A stretch of 64,000 nt of DNA from Cichorium intybus (lineage: Eukaryota > Streptophyta > Magnoliopsida > Asterales > Asteraceae), in the NCBI GenBank assembly GCA_023525715.1, contig CM042009.1, forward strand, positions 125,409,819 to 125,473,818, in the 5' to 3' direction. The notes below the pieces were generated by a model that did no database searches, was not told the DNA's origin, and saw nothing but the letters and a program-made list of their open reading frames with translations. Positions 14,175 to 27,180 of the stretch are shown piece by piece. Position 1 is the first letter of the stretch. Every line of letters begins with the position of its first letter. Both the position numbers and the translations under genes were made by a program.

Positions 14175-14380
14175 GTAAAATATTCACATGTGAATATTAT
14201 ATAAAGAAAACATGGCTATATGTTATTCACACGTGAATACCATATTGGGGTATATATTAATAGCCCTGATGGTATATTTTCAGTTCATAAAATGTGCTAA
14301 TCATATTTGAATAATATTAATGATTTATTCACATGTTATTTTACTTATAAACCACATGGTAATATGTTATTCACATGTAA
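14175..14380. repeat. Cluster of TTCACATGTGAA-type palindromes
   Basis: ATATTCACATGTGAATAT near 14179, TTATTCACACGTGAATAC near 14223, TTATTCACATGTTA near 14327 and TTATTCACATGTAAG near 14366. All share a CACATGTG core, as do the palindromes inside the MULE. Spacing is irregular. Confidence 0.6.
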
Positions 14381-15672
14381 GTATGGTATTAAAGTCTATA
14401 CAAGTTGTCTTAATAATCATATATATGGTATCCTTGAAATTTATTGTATTTTGATGTGACCACATAATCATTGAGAATTAGAGTAAATCAACCTTTTTTT
14501 GTAGGTTTCGTAATCAAAAGAAGTGAAATGTGGTAATTTTAGATTTGAGACATATAATTGGAGTTTGCTTTTATTTACATCGAACATTTCCATAAAATTC
14601 TCTTATATTTTCTAAATCCAAAATATTTAAGATGATCGGTTTTTCAGCTAAATAGATTTTTTTTTATGATATCGTATCGTAAACTTTGAGTATTGATATG
14701 TTTTTGAAATATTTAAGACTTCCGTAAAAATATGAAGCTCTTCGGAGTCCGAAATGTATTTTTGGATATTTTATTCGAATTTTAGACATATTCTCAAAAT
14801 TTTAGATACACTTTTTTTACTCATGTCAGAAAAAGAAAGTCCGAAATACACGAACCGTACATAATATATGTATGTCATATGTATGTTAGATTTTAGAATT
14901 CTATCACATCTCAACGATATACTCGTATTCTGGAACAAATTAATCCGAAATAAAATTTTCCAAATATAATGGCCATTTTGACGAATCTTAAAAAATTGGG
15001 CCATTTTACGTTTACACTAATTCTTCAGAATAATGAGGCCATTTTATGATTATTCCTCCATTAAAATACGTCACTATAACAGTTTTACATGAATTCAACG
15101 CTATCAAGAAAACTTTGTACGATTATAATTGAGGTTTCAGGTTACACAAAAACACACAAACAAAGTCTATACTGGTCAACCTAGAGATTGAGCTTTTGAG
15201 GAACTAACACGAACCTAGGTTTGCCCTACCAACTTTTCATGGATAAAGAGTTTGAGCCAAAATTGTTCGGTACAATCTGACTCATTCACAGTAGCTATAT
15301 TAGTGAGTTTTAGTTAGACATCATTGGATTTGTATAGTGGTCTAATTTAGCAAGTTTTTGACTTAGATGGTTGATAGCATGGAAAATTATCTAAATTCTA
15401 TTCCAAAAAGTTTCTTATCAATAATATCAGTTTCCTTTTGAACTTTGGCTCTAATATATGCATCGTATTATAGAATATTGAGATACTTAAAATAATATAC
15501 TTTTTTGTTACAAATACACACGCTTGGAATATATAGAAGTATTAAAAAAATACCTTAAATATTTATGATCATATGGTTTTTTTTTTTTGTTGCATGCATA
15601 AACAATTTTCATGTGGCATGATAAATATATAATTGTTGAAGGTAGTACAAACGAAGCTAAACCTGACATCAT
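14381..15672. other. AT-rich non-coding stretch
   Basis: No gene, terminal repeat or RNA gene recognised. Confidence 0.4.
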
Positions 15673-15680
15673 GTTATATC

Positions 15681-16092
15681 CAAGGTTGTCAAGATCGAAA
15701 TTTATATATGATCGTTTTCACTATGTAAAATCATGATCGTAAGATCCTACTAAAACATTTTATAGCATAAAAAATACATTTTTTTAAATCATTTAACCAT
15801 TCCGTTAACAATAAATAATTAAAAACATGAAAATACATCTCAAATACATCATTTATAAATAAAACAATTCAAAAGGGGGTTTCTACGATTCATATTTTAT
15901 TCATTTAGCTAGTACAAGACAACATATATAAATTTTCTAAAAAGATAAATAGTACCGATCCTACGATCTTAGGATCCGATCCTACCCCAATCTTACCCAA
16001 AAACGCTCCAATTAGGATCGGGATCGATTTACTTAGGTGGGACCGTAGGATCATACGATCCTATAATCATGATCATGATTTTAACAACCTTG
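15681..16092. mobile_element. hAT-type MITE, 412 bp
   Basis: Ends CAAGGTTGTCAAGATC (left) and, on the other strand, CAAGGTTGTTAAAATC (right). Flanking 8-bp direct repeats GTTATATC (15673-15680) and GTTATACC (16093-16100) match at 7 of 8 positions, as expected for an older hAT insertion. The interior repeats GATCCTA/TAGGATC words, especially 15955-16060. No coding capacity. Confidence 0.8.
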
Positions 16093-16192
16093 GTTATACC
16101 GTATAAGATTATCGATGTTGTTAGGATTGAATTCTAAAACAAACGTTTCATACCCTATTTCTTTTAGATAAACTAAGGTGAATAATTATATA

Positions 16193-17302
16193 TGTTATAA
16201 CCTAGAATTTTAGTATATGAAATAATGATTTAAAACTAAGTATCTTGATGTTAAGAGGTTCGATGTCCAAATTACTTTAAATATACACAGAATGGCAAAA
16301 TGGTCAAGAAATGTGAAAATATGGGAAATTATATTTTATGAACATTTATTAAGTCATAATAAAGTATTACTTCACTTGAAATTTGATTTAAAGACCCGAG
16401 GAAAAAAATAGAAATTTGGGATGTAAAAGTGAAGAAAATATTAATAAATCTTAAAAAAATTATATCTAAAAATCCATAAGGATTTGGGAAAAAGTCATCA
16501 AGGAGAATTTTTGTAGATTTTGATGCAATAAGAATATATGAAAAAGATTCGGGTCGTTTGGAGTTATAATGAAGAAGTTATGATGCTTTAAAGATGGCTA
16601 AATGGTCATGTTTGAAGGTCTGTAACGCAATATCTATTTAGATTCATCCTTAAGTTAGTAAGGAAGAAATGTTAAGCTCATTCACACCTTTCTAAAGGTA
16701 TAAAGTTTGTAAAATTCGAAAACGATATGACAAAGTTATGACTGGTTAAAGTTAGGCAGAAAATTTAAATAAAAGCTAAGAAATTTGTCTAAGGCATGTT
16801 CAAGGGTATTTATGGAATTTTTTTGTCATAAGTTGACTAGTCAATATCCATAACTTCCCTTATTCTTGTCTTTCTTCTGTATGCGTATTTTCTTTGGGGG
16901 ATCGTCTGGATGAGAAAAACGAAGAAGCTTGGTACGGGTTTGGAATCACACACACACACACACACGTTTTGTCTTCTATATGCGTATTTTATTGAGTTGA
17001 GTCAGTATGAATTTATCCGTATAGCCCAAAGGTCATGCCGAATTTTTGGTAGAAATGTTAGTTTAATACGGGACATAGCATTGTGATGTTTTAAGCTTTA
17101 CTATGGTTGTTTTTTTATATGAGTTTGTAACTCCCAATGTTGTTTAAATGTCTTTTATCTTATTTGTTTTTGTTGGGACCAAAGATTTACAAAGACGTGA
17201 TTTAATGTCATGAGAAAAGTTTTTTGAAAGAACGAAATTTTTATTCACAGTGTTTTATAAACTATTACACCAATTAAGGTGTATGAAAGATGGGGTGTTA
17301 CA
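16193..17302 (+). mobile_element. Solo gypsy LTR, 1110 bp
   Basis: Begins TGTTATAACC and ends GGGGTGTTACA, with ATATA on both sides (16188-16192 and 17303-17307) as a 5-bp target duplication. The interior shares long stretches with 58944-62288, such as the AAGAAGTTATGATG-like and CCTTTCTAAAGGTATAAAG segments, and the end matches the LTR at 781-3341. No internal gypsy sequence is attached, so it is a product of LTR-LTR recombination. The ATATA duplication lies in AT-rich DNA and is less telling than it would be elsewhere. Confidence 0.75.
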
Positions 17303-19120
17303 ATATAGATAAAAATATCGACAAATATATACTATTAAAATTAATACGTTCTTTTTATTTACTTTAAAAAATAATTTTTATAATAAGTTGATACAAAACA
17401 ATATTATTATTTTGAATTATATGATAAAATAGACATCTATTAAAACCACAATATCTAAATAACTTCTATCCATGAGATGCGTGTGAATAAAATTAAGCAT
17501 ATATTAGAAGTTAGAACCACACAAATTCAATAATATGTACTTTCGGGTTGCTGACGAATAAAATTAGATCAAATTTGTATTTAGTGTTATATTTAACTAT
17601 TATTATGGTTAATTAGTTTAAAGAAAGTTATTTGGAAATTTTCTAATTTTGCTCATGATGATTATTTATCAACAACTGTTTTCAAACTAACACAATATAA
17701 ATTTTAATTTAAGTTATTTAAATTTTATTATTGCAAATTAATTTTAAATGTACTTATTTAGAAAGTTTTCAATTACATAAAAAGTAATTATTGGACAATA
17801 TTTAGTGTGGTAATGTCACTCTTGTCCTACCAACCTTAGGTTCAATATCATTTGATCATCAATCATCTTGCCCTACCAACCTTAGGTTTCAATATCATTT
17901 AATCATCACTTAATTTTTTGTGCACTGTAACGCCTTAAACTTTAAAAATTGATGTAAAAGAAAACCATTTTAGCCACGATGAAATGGTCATCTGATTACC
18001 ATCTTTACGTGATATGCGACATGTCATTTATCAGAAGATGCATATATCGCGTACATATGACTTTTAATTTCTGATTTAATCTAAATTAATATTTTAGTTG
18101 AATCCAAGAACACTTCCACCTTCTCATCACTAACCTCAACCATCGTTAACCTCCTACCGCCGCCACGTTCATCTTCCTCTAACCTACCTCCTACAACTAC
18201 CATCGAAGCAAAATCAGATTCATAACAATAACCAAACCAAGAAAAAATTCATGACCAAACCAAACAAAAATTAGATTTATAATCAAAATTAGGAAAAGTA
18301 GATTCATGATTAAACCTAAACCAAAAAAAATCAGAGGCCAAATCAAAATTAGATTCGTAACAAAAATCTACAATATTACCAACACAAATCCGACGGACGA
18401 TGAACCTCTGATGGTCCGCAAACATTACAATCCCAATTAGCCTTTTTTTCTCCCATGACTCTAAATCAGAAATTAATAGGAATTTGGTTGGATTAGGTAC
18501 TTACATATACCTTATTTGGCATTCCATATTGAGTCGTCCCTCTTAAAAAATTCACACCTTTTTCATTGGCGGTGCCATCAGCTTCCACCAGGTTCTAGAC
18601 CACATCGTATGGAAAGTTTGAACAAAGGCCAGAGTGATGGAAACAGATCCTTAATGTTTTTGATCCCATATTGAAACATTGGTTATCTCTAAACCACTTC
18701 AATCAAGTTATGAGCTTTTATGACTTTTACCAAATTTGGGTGTGGCTACAGTCCGATTCGAATCCCATAGACGATTTAACGACAACACGTTTATATATAG
18801 ATGAATCTAATGATCATACGTTTTTCCCTAAAATAAATTAATGCTCCACAAAAATCTATATTTGAGATGAGTTTCGATCTTCAAAGAACGTATACTTGAA
18901 TTTGATGGTTGTTGAAGGAGAAAAACATAAAGATGAGTGGTTAAGGAGTGGAAGAGATTATGATGGTGACTTTAACTAGCTCTAAGTTCTCTAAAATGGG
19001 TTTTAATTGTTTTTTGTTTTTCTCAATTTAAAAAAAAATAAAATGAAGAAATATATGTATGTGAAAGCCAGGTGGACGTTCTCATTCCGACATTAGTGCA
19101 TATAACTAGTGAAACTGAGA
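17303..19120. other. Non-coding stretch with a ~47-bp tandem duplication
   Basis: At 17826-17912 the segment CTACCAACCTTAGGTT-CAATATCATTT...ATCATC occurs twice in tandem with one-base differences. Otherwise no gene or bounded element recognised. Confidence 0.5.
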
Positions 19121-19121
19121 A

Positions 19122-19124
<3 letters not shown>

Positions 19125-19206
<82 letters not shown>
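19125..19206. repeat. (TA)n microsatellite at the left MULE border
   Basis: About 80 bases of TA directly abutting the left terminal inverted repeat of the MULE. Confidence 0.95.
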
Positions 19207-19209
<3 letters not shown>

Positions 19210-19290
19210 GGGATTTTTTGAGAACCAAGGAGAGCCCGAGAACCCGAGAACTCGAGGAGGAGCGTCGGATGAGAAATTTTAATGGTCAAG
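19207..19290. repeat. Left terminal inverted repeat of the MULE
   Basis: Pairs with 28895-28976 in inverse orientation; shared words are TTTTGAGAACC, CCCGAGAACCCGAGAACT and GAGGAGCGT. The last ~16 bases match the MITE ends at 13620-13978. Confidence 0.85.
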
Positions 19291-20056
19291 ATTCATTAAT
19301 GGCAAGATTGTAAATAGCACAAAACTATTGGACATCAATTAAACAAATTAAACATTTCAGGGGCAATTGTGACAAATCACAAACAAAATAACTGAAAAAG
19401 GAAAATGAATCAAATAAAATAATTATCCCAAAATTCAAGGGAATCACGTTCGAATCTTCATAACTCTGAAGAACACGTCCATGGCGGCTCCTCTCAATAC
19501 CTGATTGATTCTCGCAAGTTTCAATTGATTTCTTCTCAATAAATGCACAGGTTTATTCATACATTCTTCGAATCTTCTCAATTTTCCTTTTTACTTGAAA
19601 TTTTAAGTCACAAAACATCATCAATTAGCAAAATCAAGTTCCACTGAAGTTGAAGAACACTAATTATTGCATATCCGACGTTGTTTTACAAAAAATAAGT
19701 ACAAAAATCACCAAAAACCGACCTAGGTCGTAGGATTTCAAATTTGAAGAAAATTTTTCATGAAAAACAACTTTCTCACAGTTTAAAACATGTAGATCTA
19801 TCAAACTTGCCTTGATTCGATCGTTTTACTTCTCAACGGTGTTTATGTACAAATTAGAACAATACACTCATTGTTTGTTGATTTTGGAAAATTATACAAC
19901 GATCCTAATAATTTTCTACTATTATCCTGTGATTTGTTCAACAAAAAGTAGTCTACTATGATAATGATAGTTGTTTGAGGACAACATTCACATATTTTCA
20001 TGCTAAAATGTTTGCTAGACGTAAAACCTAATACATTGAGATTGTTTCACTCTGAA

Positions 20057-20440
20057 TATGTAGTTTTCTGCACATGTACAACTTTGTATATCATAAAAAT
20101 AGTCTATGAAATGATGAAATATTTGCATATTGACAAACTTTCTAAACCCGAATCATCCACATTGTTTGATTATATGTGTATGTAGTTTGTTGCACATGTA
20201 CACAAAAATTGTCTGTGAATATTCAAATATTGGCATATGACAAGTTTGCACATGTACAACCCCGAATAATTAACCATGCTTGCATATATGTGTATGGATT
20301 TTGCTGCACATGTACACATTTTTTTGTGAAATGTTGAAATATTTGCATATTGACAAACTTTGTACATGTACAACCCTGAATTATCCACATTGTTTGACTA
20401 TATGTGTATGTAGTTTGTTGCACATGTACAAGTTTGTACA
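20057..20440. repeat. Tandem repeat, ~114-122-bp unit, with CACATGTAC cores
   Basis: Units begin at 20057, 20179, 20293 and 20407 with TATGTAGTTTGTTGCACATG or close variants. Each carries TGCACATGTACA-like palindromes and a TATTTGCATATTGACAA-like part. It lies upstream of the first recognised plus-strand exon, inside the MULE. Confidence 0.85.
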
Positions 20441-20699
20441 TTACAACAACTGCCTCTGAATAGTCATTAACAAATTAACTGAAATGTTAATTTATTACAT
20501 GTACAGGACAAAAGTTAAAAAGGAAAAAAATATGAGGAAAAGTCAAAGACAGTTGAGTGACAGTGAAGAAGATTACAACACCGAAGATGAGATAAATGAA
20601 GAGAACTTGACAGCACTTGTACAGAGCATTTCAGGTACAAAAAATTTCAAAAAGGTGCAACTAAGAAACTTATTATTACCTTCTTCCCTATACGGATAA

Positions 20700-21045
20700 T
20701 TTTGTACATGTGCAAAAGGTGGACATAGTCAATTTACAGATATACAGACTTTTGTACATGTGCAAAAACATGTACAAAAGAAAACTTATGAACATCTCTA
20801 TACATTGTTTACATGGACAAACTTTGATGAAAAACATGCACATGTGAAAAACTTTGGACATGTGCAAATTTGTATACATTTGTAAAGAAATTTGTACATG
20901 TGAAAAGGGTGGACATAGTCAATTTACATATATGAAAACTTTTGTACATGTCCAAAAAACGTGTCCATAAGGAAACCAATGAATATTTCTATATATATTG
21001 TTTTCACAGTCAAACTTTAAAGAACAACATGCACATGTGCACAAA
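20700..21045. repeat. Intronic CACATGTG-type repeat block, two ~195-bp units
   Basis: TTTTGTACATGTGCAAA, GGTGGACATAGTCAATTTAC and AACATGCACATGTG occur in the same order at about 20701-20860 and 20895-21045. Palindromic cores TTTGxACATGTGCAAA recur throughout. Confidence 0.8.
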
Positions 21046-21899
21046 TCTGATTTCCAACTCGAATATGATTTTTAGACTTATCAGAACCGTATCTGCATAA
21101 ATGTAAGTCCTAAATGAGATTGTATTCCATCTAATTCATGTTTTCGAACTCGTGTTTGATTTTGAGAGTTATCAGACTTATCGAAACTCGCATCCCATCT
21201 AATTCTGATTTTTTGAAACCTTTACTTCGACTACTTGACTACCCGACTTCGATTCCTACTTGCTTGACTCGAATTTGACATCCCACACCTGCACTTTTTG
21301 CTCCTGTGGCCCTGATTCTATTTTTTCTTACCAGCAGTCCACTGAAGTTAGTTATGTTTTCTGTTAAGCCACTTAATTTATTTATGTTTTATGTTAAGTT
21401 AAAGTGGTGATTTCTAAACATGATTGTTACATGTTAGATGATAACTTGACTTTCTGTTTCTGACTTTCTGTTAACAAATAATAAATGACTTTCTGTTTCT
21501 GTTAAGTAAATATCACCTTAATCGCTTGATTTAGTTATATTTTCTGTTAAACTAAAGTGCTAATGATTGCTTACTTCGTTGCTTACTCTGTTTCTGACTT
21601 TCTGTTAAAAGTTTTGTACATGAACAACTTCTAAATGGACAATTACAAAAACTGTATATAGAGCAAACATGTTCTGATCTATGTAAAGCATCAAGTTACT
21701 TTGTACCTAATGTAAACAATTACTTTGACACTCATGTGTGCATATTGTTTTAAAAATGCAGGAAACTATTCAACTTGAATATTAGAAAATGGAGACTCAG
21801 CCTGATAAAGAGATGTCAACTCCAAATTCAAAACACATTACAGGTAACAACATTTGAAAATATTTATCTAGATGATATAACTTTTGTTGTAAAATGTGA

Positions 21900-22130
21900 A
21901 AATCATGAACATGTACACATCTGTGTAATTGTGCACATGTACAAAGTTGAGTACTTGCGCACATGTGCAAAGTTGTGAACTCATACACACATTTCTACAA
22001 AGAATTATGTTATAATACATATATTTGTACATGGACAAAGTTGTGTACTTATGCACATGTACAAACTTTGAACATGTACAAAGTTGTGTAATTTTGCACA
22101 TGTACAAACTTTTAACATGTACAAAGTTTT
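21900..22130. repeat. Intronic cluster of ACATGTACAAAGTTGTG words
   Basis: At least six copies of TGTACATG or GCACATGTACAAA(G/C) lie between the second and third putative plus-strand exons, often followed by TTGTG or TTTGAAC. Confidence 0.8.
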
Positions 22131-23269
22131 TTTTTAAATGTAAATATATCAAACATTTCTACAAATATTTATTTTATAATACATATTCATAATCTTTGAA
22201 CAGGCAAAGAGGAAAATAGTACTAGTGATGAAAACTAACCGCAACAAAGATTAAGAACCAACAACTTGATACAAATAGCATCATCATCAACACCTACTCA
22301 ACAAAATACAAAGTGGACAAAAGAGAAAGTATTAGCTTCAACAAACAAAATCAAACCCTCACCTGTCCTGCAAGAAAAAACAAACAGAACTCCAACTCTC
22401 AAAGGAATTACAATAAATGAACCGACAAGAGTACTTCGGTCGGCTCACAAGATCAATCCTGCAGAAGCAAAAAAAGGAAAAGAAAAGGAAATAACGGTTC
22501 CACAAAAAAGAAAACCCAAAAACAAATCCAAAAGAAAGATGATTTTGCATCAATATCAAGGGGACAGACATCAAAAAAAGAAAAATATATGTTAAAGAGG
22601 TGCAAGCAGACACCTCAAAAAAGCCGACAACGAAATCCCAAACGAAAAAAGTACACGTTCAAAACAAGGCAATAAACAAAATTTTTGGGTTGAGAATAAA
22701 AACATCACCATCAAGCCTCATAATGCAATCAAGGTGATGTCGGAAAACCAAAGACAAGCGGTGAAAGATATGGGATCAAGTGAACCAGGTTGAACCACGC
22801 AGACGAGTCGTGGTTAATCAAGAGTTATTAAATATTGTTGTTAATTCTTTCATTATATAAAATATATGACCACAATCCTTTGTAAAAATATAGGTTGGTC
22901 CGTCTCAAGTCCATGATAATCAGTTGAATGAAGAGGTGGTTGATCCATAAGGGAATCAAGAACGGGTTGAAGAGGTGGTTGATCCGGAACCGATTGCACC
23001 GGTACAGAGGAGAACAAGGAAAGATTCAGAAAGAATCAACATATTGAAGTTGAAAGCACCATGGAAGGATCAATATGGGAGGAGTTTCGATAAAAATAAT
23101 CCTTATAATATAGATTAGGTTGTCTATGAAACTTCTGTTCTTAATACATCTGAAAATAGGATGCATTGTATTTTGTTAACTTGTTTGGACTACTTTAGCT
23201 TACAATCAAAACTGCTATTATGTTAATATGTCCAAAATTACTTATAAACACAAAAATTAAATGTACAGG

Positions 23270-23560
23270 AAAATCTGCACATAGGCAAATTATGGATAAT
23301 TGGTTTTGTACATAGGCAAAATCTTAATGATGTTCCAATTCAAATCTTATTTATATAATCTCATACTTCAGAGAAAAAAAATATTTATGTTTCTGTAAAA
23401 TAATCAATAATGAAAAACATGTATATGTGCAAAACATATGAAATAATTTGCAAAAATTTGCACATGTGCAAAATTTCTTATCCACAACAAAAGCAATACA
23501 AAAAAATTTGCAGATATGCAAACATTTATTTCAGCAAAAACAATTATAAAGATATTAGCA
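23270..23560. repeat. TTTGCACATGTGCAAA-type words between the convergent genes
   Basis: Degenerate copies such as TCTGCACATAGGCAAA, TTTGTACATAGGCAAA and TTTGCACATGTGCAAA occur after the plus-strand stop and before the minus-strand gene end. Confidence 0.7.
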
Positions 23561-24479
23561 CATACAAAAAAGAAATGCCAGTATACATCTCTCAAACATC
23601 AACAAAAATGCATATAGACAAATTTATAAACTATGATTAAAACCTTATCAATTCCTAAACTTTACATATATGCAAAAAAACAAATTCCTAAAAGAACAAA
23701 TGAACCATTATCTAGATTATTCATACTAAATCTCAATATAAAACTCATCATCTGTGATGCTAAAAAAATGAAAAAACAAAATCAAATGTTCATTCTTGCT
23801 GCCTCTTTTTCTTCTGCTGCCTTTCTTTCAGCCTCAAGTCTATCTGGACAACATCTTCAATCATATTTTTCTCCAGGTGCTACCTTCTTCTTACAATAGC
23901 TACAAGTTCTAGGATTTTTCCCAACCAATTTCATTGCTGCTTCTCTTTGCCCTTGAATCCTTTTCCCACCAGTTCCAGACCCTTTAAACTTCACACCTTC
24001 AGGATTACGTATGGTAACTTTATCAACCTTCTTTATACCGAGCATGGAAGATATACAATCATCTTTTGTACGAGTATCTTTCTTTGGTGGATTATGTTCA
24101 ATTTTCAACCTAAGTTCCTTTTGCCACTCAGTAAACTTAAGGATAGAATCTGGATCATGTGCTATCATGTTTATGGAATCTGCTATCACTCTGTATGCAT
24201 CTTGTACCAATGCATTACAGCATCCAACATCTTCACCAATGAAGTAGCACTTTTCCAACACATGTGAACGTATAACACCTTTTTGCCATCTTTTAAGAAA
24301 ATACTTTGCAGGTATTTCAGACCTAAACTTTGATTTCATTACACATAGCACATGTCTGCAAAGAAATCCAAAATGCTCGAATACCATGCAGTTATAGTTG
24401 AAACAGTCATCTTCTGTAGAACACTCAACCTGAAAACAGTTTGCAACTAATGACTAAAATTTGTAAAAGTGTAAAAACC

Positions 24480-24640
24480 TGTATATGTGCAAAACAAGAA
24501 AAAAGAGAGGGGAGGGGGGGGGGGGGGAATATGTATGTGTGCAAAAATTTGCCCATAAGCAAAACTTTGCACATAGACAAAATTATGCTTACAAACAAAC
24601 AAACTGCTCATATGCAAAAACTTTCCCATGTGCAAACATA
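24480..24640. repeat. Intronic GCAAA-word block with a poly-G run
   Basis: Lies between transposase exons. Contains variants of TTTGCACATAGACAAA and CCCATGTGCAAAC, plus a 16-base G run near 24513-24528. Confidence 0.75.
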
Positions 24641-25279
24641 CTTCATATTGGAACTGATTTCTGATCAAACTTCTGAAGTTGCATGAATTTGGATTAAAGA
24701 ACACACTTTGGTTTGATAAATTTTTACCCATGATCTGCTCTAAAACAGTAAATGTTTCCTTGCCACCTATTGATGTACAGTTGGAGACCGAGCAACTCCA
24801 TACGCAATCATGAACTTCTTTCTGGAACAAGGAAAATATTTTATGCGTGTAAAACCTGGATCCCTGAACTTCAAACTCTAAACGTGAATGAATTGGCGGT
24901 AGTTTGTTTACAGAGTTGTAGTCGCTTTCTGACTGAATCAAGTTGGTTGTATTTGACAAGAAGCTCTGAAAAAATAATTCTCACTCTCGGATCTTGATGT
25001 CGTCCTCATAAGACTAGACAAGGGCATATCTTTGAAGTACACCGGAATCCAAGATGAACGCAACGAATACATCTTTTTCAGCCATTTATTTTCATTAAGG
25101 CCATGTTCTGCTACCAACGAGTACCAGTTGTGCTCAAAGACATCAAGATCAAGACAGGAGTTCCAAATTAGATTGTTCATCCTTTTTCTAAAGTCGGTTT
25201 CTTTAATCACTTTTGAATACACCTGCATTAAAATAGTTACATGAATCTTTATGTATATTTAACATTTTAACCATCAAAC

Positions 25280-25600
25280 AAAAATGTAGAAAGTTGCACA
25301 TGTGCAAACATATGAAAAGTTTGCACATGTGCAAACATATGAAAAGTTTGCACATGTGCAAAATGGTTTATACCATTAAAAAAATCTCTGAAAAATAAGA
25401 CCTTGCATTAGAAGGAATCATACTTCTGGAAGTTGCACGTATGCCAAAATAAATATTAAATATGGATACATGGTTCTTTTGCAAATTGTAACAGATGTAA
25501 AATATTTGCATGTACCAAGGTTTAAACATGTGTAACCATCAACACACATGGACAAAACGTTTGCCCATGTGCATAAACAGTAACAATTTGCACATGTACA
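25280..25600. repeat. Intronic array of perfect TTTGCACATGTGCAAA palindromes
   Basis: Three copies of TTGCACATGTGCAAACATAT-type units in a row (25294-25365, ~29-bp period), then further variants to 25600. This is the clearest form of the palindrome. It fills the intron between exons ending at 25627 and starting at 25222. Confidence 0.9.
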
Positions 25601-26759
25601 AATTAGAAAAGGGAGGCTAATCTTACCTTGACTGTTAACTTTTTACCAATATGCCACATGCAAAGACGGTGCCCTGATTGGGGGAAAACATTTAGAACAG
25701 CATTGCGCATAGCACGGTCTTGGTCTGTAACAACAATCAAAGGTGCACTTCTAAAGGCATTAAGAAAGCTATGAAGGAGCCAAGTGTAGTATTCTTCAGT
25801 TTCCTGTGCGATTAAAGCTGCCCCAAAGGTAACACACCTTGGGTGGTTGTCAATTCCGGTGAAAGGAACAAAAATTATGTTGTACCTATAAAAAAACACA
25901 TTTTACTCTTAAAAACATATAAAAAACAAAAAAATGTATATATATATATATAACATATATAATACTTACTTGTTAGTTCTTTTTGTAATAGAATCAGCCC
26001 AGAAAAGACCTCTTAACTCAGTATCCTCTAACAAATGGTAAAAAGAAAAACCTTTGACATTCTCGGCTCATTTTTCCAACATATTGAACAACAAATTTGC
26101 ATCGGTGTCTTTCGTATAACAGTTCAAGTCCCTTGAGAAGTTTTTTAAGTCAACTTTTTTCGCACCTTGTTTTTCAATACCACCTTTGAGAGCACCTACA
26201 ATACCATTAGCTTTTACTGCACCTACATTAGCCTTGTAAAGCTGCCAAATAAGTAATTTATCAAAATAATCCAACTTCCTCCTTGACCGAGACAAATGAA
26301 CAGTGCTTTTGGTGAACAGCTCATGGTTGTGCATTGGCTGAAACGAGTGTATGAAACATCTACCACTCTTGCATATCATCTTGATACCAATCTTTGCTGG
26401 ACACTCTCTCATTTGACTTGGATATTTCCTTTTCAGTTTTCCAGTTTCAGCTTGCAAACCATTAGCATTACACCGCTCTGCTATACCACCCCTTGAACAT
26501 ATCACATACTTATGTAAAACTTCTTTTGACCTTGGCTCAACATATTTTATAGAAGACCGCCTACAATTGAAACCGGCTCTGTCACCATACCTAAAGCATA
26601 AAAGAATGGCCTTCTCAATATGATCGAAAATCATATCTTTCCTAGGAAGATACGATTTAGGAACTTGAGGAATCCAGTAAATCGTTTCAGACGAGTTCGG
26701 AGCCTTGATTTCAATACTGCTGAATGTATCGCCCGAATACCAAAAATCTATTTAGATAT

Positions 26760-27180
26760 GTACAAGTAGTATGTTAGCATATAAGCACAAAAGCAAAACT
26801 TTGAACATATGAACAGATCCAAAGAAAAGTGTTCAGATACAAAAGTAAAAAAACTTTGTACATGTGCAAACTTGTGGGTGTACAAATTTTTGCACATGGA
26901 CAAAACTTTGCCCATGTACAAATTTCTGTATTTCAAACCACTGTATATGAATATGTTTGCACATTTACAAAGTTTTAAATATATAAACTTTGTACATGTG
27001 CAAACTTGAATGTAAACAAAAATGTGTGTGTGCAAAAGTTTACACAGGTGCAAATCTTTGATACACAATAAACTTCAGAATAATCTATGCACATAAACAA
27101 CATACAATTACAAAAAAAGTACACAGTTGGTGCATAGAAAACACATTTTGAATTTAAAAACGTTTGCACATCTCCAAATA
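26760..27180. repeat. Intronic palindrome-word block in the first transposase intron
   Basis: About ten copies of TTTGTACATGTGCAAACTTG-like words, in both perfect and decayed form, between the N-terminal exon and the DNA-binding exon. Confidence 0.85.

Larger units (their letters stand above)
20508..23118 (+). pseudogene. Plus-strand passenger gene remnant in the MULE, possibly Ulp1-like
   Basis: Plausible exons with AG/GT borders: 20508-20632 (acidic, SDSEEDYNTEDEINEEN), 21762-21843 (stop in frame), 22204-22788 (Lys/Pro/Ser-rich, nuclear-signal-like KRKPKNKSKRK, also broken) and 22894-23118 (ends KAPWKDQYGRSFDKNN, then stop). Near 22730-22770 one frame reads MSENQRQAVKDMG. That resembles the conserved QKQAxxxMGFG motif preceding the C48/Ulp1 protease domain in genes carried by plant MULEs. 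No cysteine-protease core (His-Asp-Cys) is visible, so it would be deleted. Introns contain the palindromic repeats. Family assignment is inference from one short motif; the exon chain is a manual reading. Confidence 0.4.

Noticed and set aside
25280..25600. CRISPR-like pattern of short direct repeats with spacers
   Set aside because: Repeats are palindromic, spacers are themselves repeats, and the context is a plant MULE intron.
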